From Rhodopseudomonas pseudopalustris (GTDB lineage: Bacteria > Pseudomonadota > Alphaproteobacteria > Rhizobiales > Xanthobacteraceae): a stretch of 64,000 nucleotides of DNA. The stretch is taken from positions 310,001 to 374,000 of the forward strand of contig NZ_FODT01000003.1 of the NCBI RefSeq assembly GCF_900110435.1, read 5' to 3'. The notes under the pieces are model-generated. The model saw only the letters and a program-made list of their open reading frames with translations. It had not been told where the DNA came from and did not search any database. Shown in pieces: positions 47,426-57,229 of this stretch; the first letter of the stretch is position 1; every line of letters begins with the position of its first letter. Both the position numbers and the translations under genes were made by a program.

Positions 47426-48928
47426 CTACTCCCCCTCGTCGCTCGCCAGCAACCCCTTCACCGCCCGTCCCCACCCCGCCAGCTTGCGCTCGCGCGTGGC
47501 CGCGCTCATCGCCGGCTTGAAGCGGCGATCGAGCCGCCAGTTGTCGGCGAATTTTTGCGGTTCGGGATAGACGCCGGCGCTGAGGCCGGCGAGATAGGCC
47601 GCGCCCAACGCCGTGGTCTCCTGGATCACCGGGCGATCGACCGGGGCGTCGAGCAGATCGGCGAGGCGTTGCATGGTCCAGTCCGACGCGGTCATGCCGC
47701 CGTCGACGCGCAGCACCGGAGGGGCCGCATCGGCGTCGGGCCAATCGGCGCGCATTGCCGCCCACAGATCGTAGGTCTGGTAGCAGACGCTCTCCAGCGT
47801 GGCGTGGGCGAGTTCGGCCGGCCCGGTGTTGCGCGTCATGCCGAACAGCGCACCGCGCACCCGCGGATTCCAGTACGGCGCGCCGAGGCCGACGAAGGCC
47901 GGCACCAGATAGACGCTCTGCATCGAATCGGATTTGTCGGCGAGCGGACCGGTTTCGCTGGCGTGCTTGATGATGCCGAGCCCGTCGCGTAGCCACTGCA
48001 CCGCGCTGCCTGCGACGAAGATCGAGCCTTCGAGCGCGTAGGAGCGCTTGCCGTCGAGCTGATAGGCGATTGTGGTGAGCAACTTGTTGTTCGAGCGCAC
48101 CGGCGTCGCGCCGGTGTTGAGCAGCGCGAAGCAGCCGGTGCCGTAGGTCGATTTGATCATGCCGGGGGTGAAGCAGGCCTGGCCGATGGTCGCGGCCTGC
48201 TGGTCGCCGGCGATGCCGCGGATCGCGATGCTGCCGCCGAACAGCTCATAGGCGCTGTCGCCGAAATGCGCCGAAGAATCCTTGACCTCCGGCAACATCG
48301 AGCGCGGCACCCGCAGCAGCTTCAGCAGTTCGTCGTCCCACTCGCCGGTGTGGATGTTGAACAGCAGGGTGCGCGAGGCGTTGGTGGCGTCGGTGGCGTG
48401 AACCGTGCCGCCGCTCAGCCGCCACAACAGATAGCAATCGATGGTGTCGAACATCAGCTCGCCGCGCTCGGCGCGGGCGCGCGCGCCAGGCACGTTGTCG
48501 AGCAGCCACGCAACCTTGGTGCCGGAGAAATATGGATCGACGATCAGGCCGGTCTTGTCGGTGATCATCGGCTCATAGCCGTCGGCCTTGAGCCGGGTGC
48601 AGACATCCGCGGTGCGCCGGTCCTGCCAGACGATGGCGCGGTGGATCGCCTGACCGGAGACGCGGTCCCACACCACCACGGTCTCGCGCTGGTTGGTGAT
48701 GCCGATCCCGGCGATATCGCTGGCCCTGGCGCCGGCCTTCTCCATCGCAGCGCGGCAGGTCGACAGCGTCGAATTCCAGATGTCCTCCGGCTCGTGCTCG
48801 ACCCAGCCCGAGGCCGGAAAATGCTGCGGAAACTCTTGCTGCGCGGACGCCGCGATCGAGATGTCGCCGCGGAACAGGATCGCGCGCGACGAGGTGGTGC
48901 CCTGATCGATGGCCATCACGAAAGGCAT
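47426..48928 (-). CDS. glpK: Glycerol kinase
   Basis: A 500-residue FGGY-family kinase that phosphorylates glycerol to sn-glycerol 3-phosphate. It has [16 protein letters not shown] at the start, [25 protein letters not shown], the family signature region GCFALLNTG with GIAGDQQAA before it, and the second ATPase phrase [20 protein letters not shown]. Standard length. The start at 48928 ([10 protein letters not shown]) is preferred over an upstream in-frame ATG at 48973. It is followed by the GNAT gene. No glycerol facilitator or GlpD is nearby. Confidence 0.96.
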   Translation of the reverse strand: MPFVMAIDQGTTSSRAILFRGDISIAASAQQEFPQHFPASGWVEHEPEDIWNSTLSTCRAAMEKAGARASDIAGIGITNQRETVVVWDRVSGQAIHRAIVWQDRRTADVCTRLKADGYEPMITDKTGLIVDPYFSGTKVAWLLDNVPGARARAERGELMFDTIDCYLLWRLSGGTVHATDATNASRTLLFNIHTGEWDDELLKLLRVPRSMLPEVKDSSAHFGDSAYELFGGSIAIRGIAGDQQAATIGQACFTPGMIKSTYGTGCFALLNTGATPVRSNNKLLTTIAYQLDGKRSYALEGSIFVAGSAVQWLRDGLGIIKHASETGPLADKSDSMQSVYLVPAFVGLGAPYWNPRVRGALFGMTRNTGPAELAHATLESVCYQTYDLWAAMRADWPDADAAPPVLRVDGGMTASDWTMQRLADLLDAPVDRPVIQETTALGAAYLAGLSAGVYPEPQKFADNWRLDRRFKPAMSAATRERKLAGWGRAVKGLLASDEGE

Positions 48929-49272
48929 GAGCGTTGGTCCCGAATTGCGGATGTCAAGGTGGTTGCGCCGCACACCACCCGATCACGGCCGCGCCGTCAA
49001 TATCGGCAATGCCGCTTGTGTGCCGCACAACCGATGGTTTTCGCCCCACCATCGGAAGCGGCTTGTCCTTGGGATCCGCTCGACCTTCGATGCGCCGGGC
49101 TGAGGCGCCGCCGTCGACAGAGAAACTCGTCGCGGCGAATGCGGTGTTCACTCCCAAGCTCTACGACGCCGGGTTGGCACGGCGCCAATGCTGCAGATCG
49201 CTCCTGGCGAGGGCATCGGCGAATGCATCGGCACTCATTTCGATCCAGAAATCCCGGGCTATCTGTCGGCGC
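48929..49272. other. 344-base spacer between glpK and the FixJ-like gene
   Basis: It must hold the glpK promoter (minus strand). GGTGG...CCACC can form a small stem at about 48958-48980. Short plus-strand ORFs here read as shadows; nothing else is supported. Confidence 0.4.
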
Positions 49273-49983
49273 TCATGAATCGGCGCGAGACGTGCGATCG
49301 GCTGAACCCGCATCGCCGCATCGGCGACGCTCGCATTCGCAACACTCATGGCGTGAACCGACGCGACAGCCCGGATTGAGGCCGTTGCCAGTCAAGATGA
49401 TACGAACCAAATCCGGTAGACTTTTCGCGTGGAACTTTTTGATCAATCGCGACCGGAAAAACTCGATCGTTCGGACGCTGAGACCGAGATGCTCACTGGC
49501 TTCCCAGTTCGAATTGCCGGCCACGAACTCCCGCAGCACATCGATTTCGCGACGGGTGAGAGGCCGTTCCAGCAGCGAAACGTCGACCGCACCGGCAGCG
49601 ATCCGCCACCGCTTGGAATCCGTCGCGACTGCCTCGCCAATCCGCCGAACGACATCGTCGACGATGAAGGGCTTCTCGATGAAATCCACCGCTCCGCCTT
49701 TCATCGCCCTGACGGCGACCTCAATACTTCCAGCTTCCGACGTGCAAATGATCGGAACGAGATAGTCAGCCGTGTGCATCCGTTGCAGAACCGACCAGGC
49801 CGCGATCTCTTCGACTAATATGCAGGCGGGGCGCTGCGCACGCGCTGTCTTCAGCAGAGCGTGGTCGTCCGCAAAACAGACCGCCCGATAACCGGACCGA
49901 AGGAGTGCGGTCGATAGCAAGGCACGCAGGCGACGATCGCGATCGATAATGAAAATATCGCCCCTGGCAAGATCCGCTGTCAT
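49273..49983 (-). CDS. FixJ/NarL-type response regulator with degenerate receiver
   Basis: A 236-residue two-domain regulator. The receiver (about residues 8-125) keeps D14/D16, the Thr/Ser (CTSEAG, about 81) and the Lys (GAVDFIEKPF, K104) and resembles FixJ. The phospho-acceptor Asp is replaced by Glu (ILVEE, E58/E59), and the loop after it is shortened, missing the MPDMSG-like segment. A LuxR-type HTH follows (LTRREIDVLREFVAG...SVRTIEFFRSRLIKKF, about 140-195). The last about 35 residues are Cys/Arg-rich and unlike the family. No sensor kinase is next to it. It may be constitutively on or controlled in another way. Confidence 0.88.
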   Translation of the reverse strand: MTADLARGDIFIIDRDRRLRALLSTALLRSGYRAVCFADDHALLKTARAQRPACILVEEIAAWSVLQRMHTADYLVPIICTSEAGSIEVAVRAMKGGAVDFIEKPFIVDDVVRRIGEAVATDSKRWRIAAGAVDVSLLERPLTRREIDVLREFVAGNSNWEASEHLGLSVRTIEFFRSRLIKKFHAKSLPDLVRIILTGNGLNPGCRVGSRHECCECERRRCGDAGSADRTSRADS

Positions 49984-50041
49984 GCGCTGCCCCGTTGAAA
50001 ATCGATACTCGTCTCACCGCAATGAATTTTTCAAATAGTAC

Positions 50042-50136
50042 GATGACTTATCTTCGAATCGTCATCCTGCCGCAGCCTGTTGCTTGAGCATGATCTCGTC
50101 AAAGAGGCGGCATCCACCTTTCGAGATCATGATCTA
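50042..50136. repeat. Composite hairpin repeat (family D), inverted relative to 53395-53498
   Basis: GATGAC...CTTCGAATC...GTCATCCTGC (50042-50070) followed by TGAGCATGATCTCG...TTTCGAGATCATGATC (50085-50136). These are degenerate versions, in reverse order and orientation, of the two hairpins after the chemoreceptor gene. Confidence 0.65.
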
Positions 50137-50151
50137 ATCGCGCGTTCGCGT

Positions 50152-51204
50152 TCAACCAACGAAGACTGCCTTTTGGAACTCGTCCAGAATGTCATGATCA
50201 AGCTTTCCATTCATGCGACGCATCTCGGCAATCGCATCCGGAACACTCAAGGGACTCTTGTAGGGCCTTCGTTCGATCAGAGCCGATCCGATGTCGCAAA
50301 TCGTCAACAACCGTATCAGGTCCGGGATCTGGTCTCCCCGGAGGCCTGACGGATAGCCCGTACCATCGAGAAATTCGTGATGATTGCGGACGGCACTTCG
50401 AAGTTCGTCGTCCAGCGTGTCCTGTCCCTTAAGCATATCGTAGCCAATCTGGGTGTGCGTTCGCACGACTGCCATCTCCTCACTGCTGAGCCGACTCGGC
50501 TTGTTCAGAATCGCCTGAGGGATTAGCGCCTTTCCGATATCATGGAGCAACGCAGCGCCCGTGACACGCCCCCGATCCTTCGAATGAAAGCCCAGCGATA
50601 CGGAAACTGCGGCCGCAAAACCTGCGACAAGCAAGCAGTGTTGATAAGTATTGTCGTCGTGCTGCAACACCAGATCTAGCCATTGGCGAACACCTGCGCT
50701 CTGGATTGCTTCCAGAACGAATTCAGCTCCTTCGAGAAGCAGTCGCTTGTCCAGCGGATGGCCATCACGCACTGCGTCCATCATTTCGACCAGGACCAAT
50801 CCTGCGCGCGCAGCAAGCTCCCGGGTGTCGTCGCACGCCATCCCAGCCCCACTTGGGCCTGCCTCTTGCAGTAATCGGAGGGCTGTACTGACGAGTTGTT
50901 CACGCGAAGCATCGATAGGCAGCACCGCGGTTGCACCCAGGGCGTTGGCCTGCTGGAGCGCGCGATGGGTGACCTCGTGCAGAAGACACAGAAACGGCTG
51001 CCCGGATTGTCGGTATTGCGATAGCGCTGATCGCAACAACGACACCTGGACGAAATTATCCAACCTCAAATCACTCACGATGAGTGCATGGTCGGCGCCC
51101 CGGCGGAATGGCGCGTGAGGCGTGACAACACGACACCTCCGAACCAGGCCGAGATCTCGTTTGATTCGACCCTCGTCCTGACACCGGTCAGTTAGCAGGA
51201 GCAT
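50152..51204 (-). CDS. HD-GYP-domain protein (probable c-di-GMP phosphodiesterase) with receiver-like N-terminus
   Basis: A 350-residue protein. Residues 1-115 resemble a receiver: a possible acceptor D45 (IVSDLRLDN) is present, but the conserved Lys near the end is replaced (VLPIDAS). The C-terminal HD-GYP domain has GAALLHDIGKALIP (metal-binding HD), VRTHTQIGYDML, and NHHEFLDGTGYPSGLRGDQIP with the GYP element, then ICDIGSALIERRPYK. Such domains usually degrade c-di-GMP to GMP. GGAG lies near the ATG. It is divergent from the chemoreceptor gene and may set the swim/attach balance with the Tad pilus; that link is inference. Confidence 0.9.
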   Translation of the reverse strand: MLLLTDRCQDEGRIKRDLGLVRRCRVVTPHAPFRRGADHALIVSDLRLDNFVQVSLLRSALSQYRQSGQPFLCLLHEVTHRALQQANALGATAVLPIDASREQLVSTALRLLQEAGPSGAGMACDDTRELAARAGLVLVEMMDAVRDGHPLDKRLLLEGAEFVLEAIQSAGVRQWLDLVLQHDDNTYQHCLLVAGFAAAVSVSLGFHSKDRGRVTGAALLHDIGKALIPQAILNKPSRLSSEEMAVVRTHTQIGYDMLKGQDTLDDELRSAVRNHHEFLDGTGYPSGLRGDQIPDLIRLLTICDIGSALIERRPYKSPLSVPDAIAEMRRMNGKLDHDILDEFQKAVFVG

Positions 51205-51695
51205 TGCACGTCTCCGGAAAAAGCACTTTCCTAGGAGTCCACTGCGTCTCGACTACTCAGCAATCAACGAATCAATGGCGTGGATTTGACACCTCCTGGA
51301 TTGCAGCGTCCATGATCACAATCAAAGATTGCCGCGCGCCAGCGCGCTGCACCTCTTAGACACGATCACTACCAAAACGCCTCGTCTCGCCCTACTGAAC
51401 GGAGGCATATGTCGGGTAGTCGACATATCAATTACTCGACGTGGCTGTCGACATCGGTTTTGCCATCCTGGCGGGACTCTCTTGAAATGAATCTACTGAT
51501 ATCGTTATCGCCACTCATTGGCGAATTGTCTGTACCAGTTACTCTCCGGAACCCGAGGCTTCGTAGTTTTACTCAATCGCCCCTTAACTCCGAACAGAGA
51601 GTTGCGGTCGCATCGATGTGTGTACCGGTCCGTCCCGCCGAACAACATTTCGACTCCACCAGCATTTCTTTCATTTAGGCTTCGGAGTACGCAAG
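51205..51695. other. 490-base divergent spacer between HD-GYP and chemoreceptor genes
   Basis: Less GC-rich than the surrounding DNA. ORFs of 89 and 97 codons cross it but have no ribosome-binding site or family likeness. No sigma-28 or sigma-54 promoter was found by eye. Confidence 0.5.
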
Positions 51696-53396
51696 ATGAA
51701 TTGGCTCAACAACGTAACAATCTCTCTAAAAATTGCGATCATCGTCGGCTTGTTAGCGATCGTTTGCCTGGGATCGATAAGTTTCGCGACGCTCCAGATG
51801 AAACGCATTGATGATTCGTACTCCGATCTTGTCGGTCGCATCGATAAGGGCACGGTCAGCCAGGTCCGCGCCGCCCGGCAAGCAGAGGCCTTCGTATCGG
51901 CGGCCTTTCAAATGGCGACTGAAACAACCGATGACGGCGTGTCGCGACTCGCGGCGAGAGTCGCCGAAACCCAACGAGATCTCGAGGCGCGCATGGCGGA
52001 CATCCTCGTCAAGCTGCCGGAAAAATCAGCCGCGTATGAGCCGATTCTCGCTCAATACAAGCAAGCGTTTCTGGCTTGCGGGCCCGCGGTCGCATTCGCG
52101 ATGTCGACGCGCTCGCCCGAAGACAATATGAAGGCCGCCGAACGCCTGAAACTCGAGTGTGTACCGAGAATCGAAGCCGCGACCCGTTCGCACGTAAAGA
52201 TCAATGACGGCATCATTGCGTATGCCGAGAAGGCCTCAGGCGACCTGACGGATGCGACCGATTCGACCATTCAGAATTGCCTGCTGTTCTCGATCGCGGG
52301 CCTTTTGTTCGGCCTCATCGTCTCACTGTGGATTGGCGTCAGGGGGCTATCGAAACCGATCGGCAAGCTGAAGGAAGTAATGGAACTGTTCGCCAAGAAC
52401 GATCTCAATGCCGATATTCCGGGCATCAAACGCGGCGACGAATTGGGCGAGATGGCCCGCGCCGTTGGAGTATTCAAGGCAAGCGCCCTTGAAGTCGAGC
52501 GGCTGCGCTGCGGACAGCAAGAAAGCGAACGCCGCATTGCGGAAGAGCGCAAGACGGAGATGCGAAAGCTCGCCGATGAATTCGAAGCAGCGGTCGGTCA
52601 GATCGTCGAAACCGTGTCTTCCGCATCGACCGAGTTGGAGGCTTCTGCGAGCACGCTGACCAAGTCAGCGGAACGCACACAGGAGGTCACAACCACCGTT
52701 GCAGCGGCGTCCGAAGAAGCCTCGGCCAACGTTCAATCAGTGGCCTCCGCGACCGAGGAAATGGCGTCGTCCATCAATGAGATCAGCCGCCAGGTTCAGG
52801 AGTCGGCCCGGATTGCGAATGAAGCCGTTGACCAGGCCCGCAAGACGAACGATCGGGTCGGCGATCTGGCCAAGGCGGCCAGCCGGATCGGGGACGTGGT
52901 CGATCTGATCAACAGCATTGCCGGTCAAACGAATCTGCTGGCGCTGAACGCAACGATCGAAGCCGCACGCGCCGGCGAAGCAGGTCGAGGATTCGCGGTG
53001 GTTGCATCCGAGGTGAAGGCGCTTGCCGAGCAGACCGCGAAAGCCACCGGGGAGATCGGCCAGCAGATCACCGGAATGCAGGTGGCGACCGACGACTCCG
53101 TCAGTGCGATCAAGGAGATTAGCGGGACGATCGCACGCATGTCGGAGATCTCGTCAACGATTGCTTCTGCGGTCGAGGAGCAGGGCGCGGCGACACAGGA
53201 GATTTCGCGCAACGTCCAACAGGCCGCACGGGGCACGTCCGAGGTGTCGTCGAACATCAGCGACGTGCGGAGTGGCGCCAGCGAGACAGGCTCGGCCTCT
53301 TCGCAAGTTCTTTCGGCCGCGCAATCCTTGTCGCGCGACAGCAACCAATTGAAACTGCAGGTCGGCAATTTCCTGAACAAGGTACGCGCCGCCTAG
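51696..53396 (+). CDS. Methyl-accepting chemotaxis protein
   Basis: A 566-residue chemoreceptor. One membrane helix (about 11-31), a helical periplasmic domain of some 155 residues (4HB-like), a second helix (about 190-213), a HAMP domain (to about 265), then the signalling coiled coil. The invariant hairpin tip region [20 protein letters not shown] and [18 protein letters not shown] lies at about 408-445. There is no C-terminal CheR-binding pentapeptide (it ends NFLNKVRAA). The ATG at 51696 has GGAG ten bases upstream; the 26-codon in-frame extension is rejected. The ligand is unknown. Confidence 0.95.
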   Translation: MNWLNNVTISLKIAIIVGLLAIVCLGSISFATLQMKRIDDSYSDLVGRIDKGTVSQVRAARQAEAFVSAAFQMATETTDDGVSRLAARVAETQRDLEARMADILVKLPEKSAAYEPILAQYKQAFLACGPAVAFAMSTRSPEDNMKAAERLKLECVPRIEAATRSHVKINDGIIAYAEKASGDLTDATDSTIQNCLLFSIAGLLFGLIVSLWIGVRGLSKPIGKLKEVMELFAKNDLNADIPGIKRGDELGEMARAVGVFKASALEVERLRCGQQESERRIAEERKTEMRKLADEFEAAVGQIVETVSSASTELEASASTLTKSAERTQEVTTTVAAASEEASANVQSVASATEEMASSINEISRQVQESARIANEAVDQARKTNDRVGDLAKAASRIGDVVDLINSIAGQTNLLALNATIEAARAGEAGRGFAVVASEVKALAEQTAKATGEIGQQITGMQVATDDSVSAIKEISGTIARMSEISSTIASAVEEQGAATQEISRNVQQAARGTSEVSSNISDVRSGASETGSASSQVLSAAQSLSRDSNQLKLQVGNFLNKVRAA

Positions 53397-53498
53397 AGCA
53401 TGATCCCGAAAAGTGGATACCGGTTTTCGGAAAAGATCATGCTCTAACAAGAACCTAGAGCGGGATGACGATTCGAAGATGAGTCATCCTGCTCTAGG
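53395..53498. repeat. Composite double-hairpin repeat (family D)
   Basis: First hairpin 53395-53445: AGAGCATGATC ... GATCATGCTCT with inner CCGAAAA/TTTTCGG and the core GTGGATACCGG. Second hairpin 53454-53498: CCTAGAGCGGGATGAC against GTCATCCTGCTCTAGG (one mismatch). It begins at the chemoreceptor stop codon and may act as its terminator. A further fragment of the first hairpin (GATCTTTTCCGAAA-CCGG) lies at about 53563-53580. Confidence 0.8.
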
Positions 53499-53595
53499 TC
53501 CGTCGCACCGATTTGAAAAACCAACCGGTCCAAATTCCGTTTCGTTTGCGCCAGGGCAGGATCTTTTCCGAAAGCCGGCGTCCACTTGACGCCGG

Positions 53596-54369
53596 CTACA
53601 CCGACGCGGTGGTGACGCCGCCGTCGATCACGATGGTCTGGCCGGTCATGAAGGTCGATGCGTCGGAGCCCAGATAGGCGACCGCGCCGGCGATCTCGTG
53701 CGGTTCGCCGATCCGGCGCAGCGGCGTGCTGGCGGTGCGTCGCTTCAACACCGCCTCGTCCTCCCACAGCGCGCGGGCGAAATCGGTCTTGACCAGGCCC
53801 GGCGCGACGCAATTGACCCGCACGCCCCGCTCGCCCCATTCGCCGGCGAGGCTGCGGCACAACGCGAAATCCGCCGCCTTGGAAATCCCGTAGGCGCCGA
53901 TCACGGTCGAGCCGCGCAGCCCGCCGATCGACGAGATGATCACCACCGAGCCGCCGCCGCGCGCCGCCATCTGCGGCATCGTCAGCGCGCACAGCCACAG
54001 ATTGCTCTTCACGTTCGAATTCATGATCTTGTCGAACGCCTCGTCGGGGATGTCGAGCAGCGGCCCGTAATAAGGGTTCACCGCAGCGTTGCAGACCAGG
54101 ATATCGATCTTGCCGTATTTGGCGTTGGCGCCTTCGATCAGCGCCTCGACTTCGGCGCGGCGCGAAATGTTGCAGGCGATCACATGCGCATCGCCGCCCT
54201 CCTTGCGGATGCCTTCGGCGACCTCCTCGCAGGCGTCGGCCTTGCGGCTCGAGATCACCACCCTGGCGCCGAGCTTCGCCAGCAATTCCGCCGATGCGCG
54301 ACCGATGCCGCGCGACGAGCCGGTGATCACGGCGACCTTGCCGGTGAGATCGAACGGGTTGGCAGTCAT
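53596..54369 (-). CDS. Short-chain dehydrogenase/reductase (SDR), last gene of the pim operon
   Basis: A 257-residue Rossmann-fold oxidoreductase. The cofactor loop is TGSSRGIG (about residues 16-23), followed by NAAVN (NAG-like), the catalytic SSIGG...YGISK (Tyr-x-x-x-Lys) and PGLVKTDFARALW. R rather than D after the second strand (ISSRK) favours NADP(H). The ATG at 54369 has AGGGAG upstream. It lies after pimD on the same strand, in the position of the sixth operon gene. I do not assign pimE because I cannot confirm that name belongs to an SDR. Confidence 0.9.
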   Translation of the reverse strand: MTANPFDLTGKVAVITGSSRGIGRASAELLAKLGARVVISSRKADACEEVAEGIRKEGGDAHVIACNISRRAEVEALIEGANAKYGKIDILVCNAAVNPYYGPLLDIPDEAFDKIMNSNVKSNLWLCALTMPQMAARGGGSVVIISSIGGLRGSTVIGAYGISKAADFALCRSLAGEWGERGVRVNCVAPGLVKTDFARALWEDEAVLKRRTASTPLRRIGEPHEIAGAVAYLGSDASTFMTGQTIVIDGGVTTASV

Positions 54370-54406
54370 GGGCGGGGCTCCCTGATTGTTTCTTGTTGTT
54401 GGTTGC

Positions 54407-54544
54407 GTGCCCCGGATGCTGCGCAGCGCGCCGCGCTTGCGGCGTGGTGCGCTGCTGATCCGGGGCCCCGGTTCTGGCGAACCGTAGACCGGGGTCCCGG
54501 ATCTGCGCAGCGGCATGAAGAATGCCGCAGCGCGTCCGGGACAC
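54407..54544. repeat. Palindromic intergenic repeat (family E)
   Basis: Left end GTGCCCCGGATGCTGCGCAGCGCG and right end GCAGCGCGTCCGGGACAC are roughly inverted, with inner GGCCCCGG/CCGGGGTCCC segments. It fills the pimD-SDR spacer. Confidence 0.6.
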
Positions 54545-54548
54545 CAGT

Positions 54549-55691
54549 TCAGATCAGCCCGCCGGATTCGCTGACGCGGGCGAGGTGATAGTCGGTGTCG
54601 CCGAAGCTGCTCTCGATCATGGTCAGCCGCTTGAAGTAATGGCCGATCTTGGCTTCCATCGTCATGCCGATGCCGCCATGGAGCTGGATCGACTGCTGGC
54701 CGACGAATTTGGCGGATTTGCCGATCTGCACCTTGGCCGCGGCGATCGCGTTGGCGCGTTCCTTCGCGTCGTCGAAATCCGCCGCCATGGTGGCGAACAT
54801 CGCCATCGAGCGGGCCTGCTCGGCGGCCACGAACATGTCGGCGGCGCGATGCTGCAGTACCTGGAAGCTGCCGATCGGCACGCCGAACTGCTTGCGGGTC
54901 TTGATGTACTCGACCGTGGTGGTGAGCGATTCATCCATCGCGCCGACCGCCTCGGCGCACAGCGCCGAGCGGGCGTCGTCGACCACCTGCTCGATCAGCG
55001 GCAGGCCGTTGGCCGGATCGCCGATCGCCGCGTCGGCGCCGACCTCGACGCCGGTGAAGGTGATGTCGGCGGCGCGCTGGCCGTCCTGGGTCGGGTAGCC
55101 CTTGCGCGAGACGCCCTTGGCGTTCGCCGGCACCAGAAACACGCCGATTCCGTCGCGGTCACGCTGGCCGCCCGAGGTGCGCGCGGTGACCACCAGCGTA
55201 TCGGCCGCCTCGCCGTTCAGCACCACAAACTTCTCGCCGTCGATGATCCAGCCGTCGCCCTTCTTCTTGGCGGTGGCGGCGACGTCGCCGAGGTCCCAGC
55301 GCGAGTTCTTCTCGAGCTGCGCGAACGCAAACGTCTTCGAGCCATCGATGATGCCGGGCAGATGCGCGGCCTTCTGCTCGGCCGAGCCTGCGCGGCGCAG
55401 GAAGCCGCCGGCGAGAATGACCGTCGGCAGATACGGCTCGAGCACCAGCGAATGGCCGAGTGCCTCCATCACGATCATGGTCTCGACCGCGCCGGCGCCG
55501 AAGCCGCCGTCCTCTTCCGAGAACGGCAGGCCGAGCAGACCCTGCTCGGCGAACTTGCCCCAGACGTCGCGGCTCCAGCCGTCCTTTTCCTTCGCGTATT
55601 TCTTGCGGCTGTCGAAATCGTACGAGGTCTTCAACAGGCCCTCGACGCTCTCCTTGAGCAGCCGCTGCTCTTCCGACAAATCAAAATCCAT
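54549..55691 (-). CDS. pimD: Acyl-CoA dehydrogenase, small-subunit type (PimD-like)
   Basis: A 380-residue FAD acyl-CoA dehydrogenase. It begins MDFDLSEEQRLLKESVEGLL, has the FAD/substrate region FAFAQLEKNSRWDLGD and ends with LHGGIGMTMEAKIGHYFKRL. With the next gene upstream it forms the pair expected for the two-subunit pimeloyl-CoA dehydrogenase of R. palustris, which introduces the first double bond into dicarboxylyl-CoA. The name rests on gene order (pimF-A-B-C-D), not on a search. Confidence 0.88.
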   Translation of the reverse strand: MDFDLSEEQRLLKESVEGLLKTSYDFDSRKKYAKEKDGWSRDVWGKFAEQGLLGLPFSEEDGGFGAGAVETMIVMEALGHSLVLEPYLPTVILAGGFLRRAGSAEQKAAHLPGIIDGSKTFAFAQLEKNSRWDLGDVAATAKKKGDGWIIDGEKFVVLNGEAADTLVVTARTSGGQRDRDGIGVFLVPANAKGVSRKGYPTQDGQRAADITFTGVEVGADAAIGDPANGLPLIEQVVDDARSALCAEAVGAMDESLTTTVEYIKTRKQFGVPIGSFQVLQHRAADMFVAAEQARSMAMFATMAADFDDAKERANAIAAAKVQIGKSAKFVGQQSIQLHGGIGMTMEAKIGHYFKRLTMIESSFGDTDYHLARVSESGGLI

Positions 55692-55748
55692 GGTGATGGC
55701 TTTCCTTCAAAGTCCGAAACTGATCTCGCGCGAAACGCGCAAACTTAG

Positions 55749-55854
55749 TCATTCCGGGATGCGCCCCGTTTGGGGCGCAGGCCCGGAATCCATATCCACC
55801 GTCAGGGGTTATGGATTCCGGGTTCGCTCGCTTTGCTCGCGCCCCGGAATGACG
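55749..55854. repeat. Palindromic intergenic repeat (family A, copy 3)
   Basis: GTCATTCCGGGATGCGCCCC ... CGCGCCCCGGAATGAC with inner CCCGGAATCCATA / TATGGATTCCGGG arms, in the pimC-pimD spacer. Confidence 0.82.
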
Positions 55855-55886
55855 GCCGCGGAGTTTTTCGACGTATGCCCCGCGCC

Positions 55887-57077
55887 TTACAGCCCGAGCA
55901 CCGCCTTGGTGATGATATTGCGCTGGATCTCGTTCGAGCCGCCGTAGATCGACACTTTGCGGTTGTTGAAGTAGCTCGGCGCGATCTGCGCGGTCCAGTC
56001 CATCGTCTCGTTGGAATCGTCGTCGCCATGCGCGTCGTAAGGCGCGGCGAACGGGCCGATCACTTCCATCAGCAGCTCGGTGGTCGCCTGCTGGATCTCG
56101 GAGCCCTTGATCTTCAGCACCGACGACGCCGGATTCGGCTTGCCCTTGCCGTGCTTGCCTTCATCGGCGACGACGCGCAGCTGGGTCAGCTCGAGCGCCT
56201 TCAGCTCGATCTCGACCGCAGCCAGCTTCTCGCGGAACTTGACGTCCTCGATCACCGGCTTGCCGCCGGACTCGACCTGCGACGCGAGCTCCTTGATGCG
56301 GCGGATGCGCTCCTTCGACATGCCGACGCGGGCGATGCCGGTGCGCTCGTTGCCGAGCAGGAACTTGGCGTAGTCCCAGCCCTTGTTCTCCTCGCCGACC
56401 AGATTCTCGACCGGCACCTCGACGTCATCGAAGAACACTTCGTTGACCTCGAAGCCGCCGTCGATGGTCTGGATCGGGCGCACGGTGATGCCCTTCGACT
56501 TCATGTCGACCAGAATGAAGGAAATGCCCGACTGCTTCTTCGCCGTGGGATCGGTGCGGCACAGGCAGAAGATCCAGTCGGCGTATTGCGCCAGCGTGGT
56601 CCAGGTTTTCTGGCCGTTGATGATGTATTTGTCGCCCTTCTTCTCGGCCTTGGTCTTGAGCGAGGCGAGATCGGAGCCCGAGCCCGGCTCCGAGAAGCCC
56701 TGGCACCACCAATCCTCGACATTGGCGATGCGCGGCAGGAAGTGCTGCTTCTGCGCGTCGTTGCCGAAGGTGTAGATCACCGGGCCGACCATCGACACGC
56801 CGAAGGCGAGCGGCTGCGGCGCCGGCGCGGCCTGCAGTTCCTCGTTGAAGATGTAGTGCTGCACCGAGCTCCAGCCGGTGCCGCCGAATTCCTTCGGCCA
56901 ATGGGTGACGCCCCAGCCCTTCTTGTGGAGGATGCGATACCACTCCACCATCTCGTCCTTGCTGGGGTGCCGGCCCTCGACCAGCTTCTGCCGCGTCTTC
57001 GCCGGCACGTTCTCCTTGAAGAACGCCCGCACCTCGTCGCGAAACGCGATTTCTTCCTTGCTGAAGTTCAGATCCAT
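55887..57077 (-). CDS. pimC: Acyl-CoA dehydrogenase, large-subunit type (PimC-like)
   Basis: A 396-residue FAD acyl-CoA dehydrogenase. It opens MDLNFSKEEIAFRDEVRAFF, carries the substrate/FAD signature WCQGFSEPGSGSDLASLKT, INGQKTWTTLAQYADW and the C-terminal KVSIYGGSNEIQRNIITKAVLG. It has the LAQYADW-type region and length of the larger partner of the pimeloyl-CoA dehydrogenase pair. The ATG at 57077 has AAGGAGGA just upstream, an excellent ribosome-binding site. Confidence 0.9.
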   Translation of the reverse strand: MDLNFSKEEIAFRDEVRAFFKENVPAKTRQKLVEGRHPSKDEMVEWYRILHKKGWGVTHWPKEFGGTGWSSVQHYIFNEELQAAPAPQPLAFGVSMVGPVIYTFGNDAQKQHFLPRIANVEDWWCQGFSEPGSGSDLASLKTKAEKKGDKYIINGQKTWTTLAQYADWIFCLCRTDPTAKKQSGISFILVDMKSKGITVRPIQTIDGGFEVNEVFFDDVEVPVENLVGEENKGWDYAKFLLGNERTGIARVGMSKERIRRIKELASQVESGGKPVIEDVKFREKLAAVEIELKALELTQLRVVADEGKHGKGKPNPASSVLKIKGSEIQQATTELLMEVIGPFAAPYDAHGDDDSNETMDWTAQIAPSYFNNRKVSIYGGSNEIQRNIITKAVLGL

Positions 57078-57113
57078 CGGATCCTCCTTGTGAATACCAA
57101 TGTCGCTTGCCGT

Positions 57114-57218
57114 GTCATTCCGGGGCGTGCGGAGCGCGAACCCGGAATCTCGAGCTGTTCATCCGGCCTGAATCTCGGGATTCCGGGTTCGCGAGCTGCG
57201 CTCGCGCCCCGGAATGAC
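57114..57218. repeat. Palindromic intergenic repeat (family A, copy 4)
   Basis: GTCATTCCGGGGCGTGCGG ... TCGCGCCCCGGAATGAC with inner GAACCCGGAATCTCGAG / CTCGGGATTCCGGGTTC arms, in the pimB-pimC spacer. Confidence 0.85.
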
Positions 57219-57229
57219 GTTGTTGGTCG

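Noticed and set aside
51409-51678. 89-codon ORF upstream of the chemoreceptor
   Set aside because: No ribosome-binding site or family likeness, and it overlaps the likely promoter region of the chemoreceptor gene.
53395-53498. Insertion-sequence remnant
   Set aside because: There are inverted hairpins but no transposase reading and no target duplication; a non-coding repeat family fits better.
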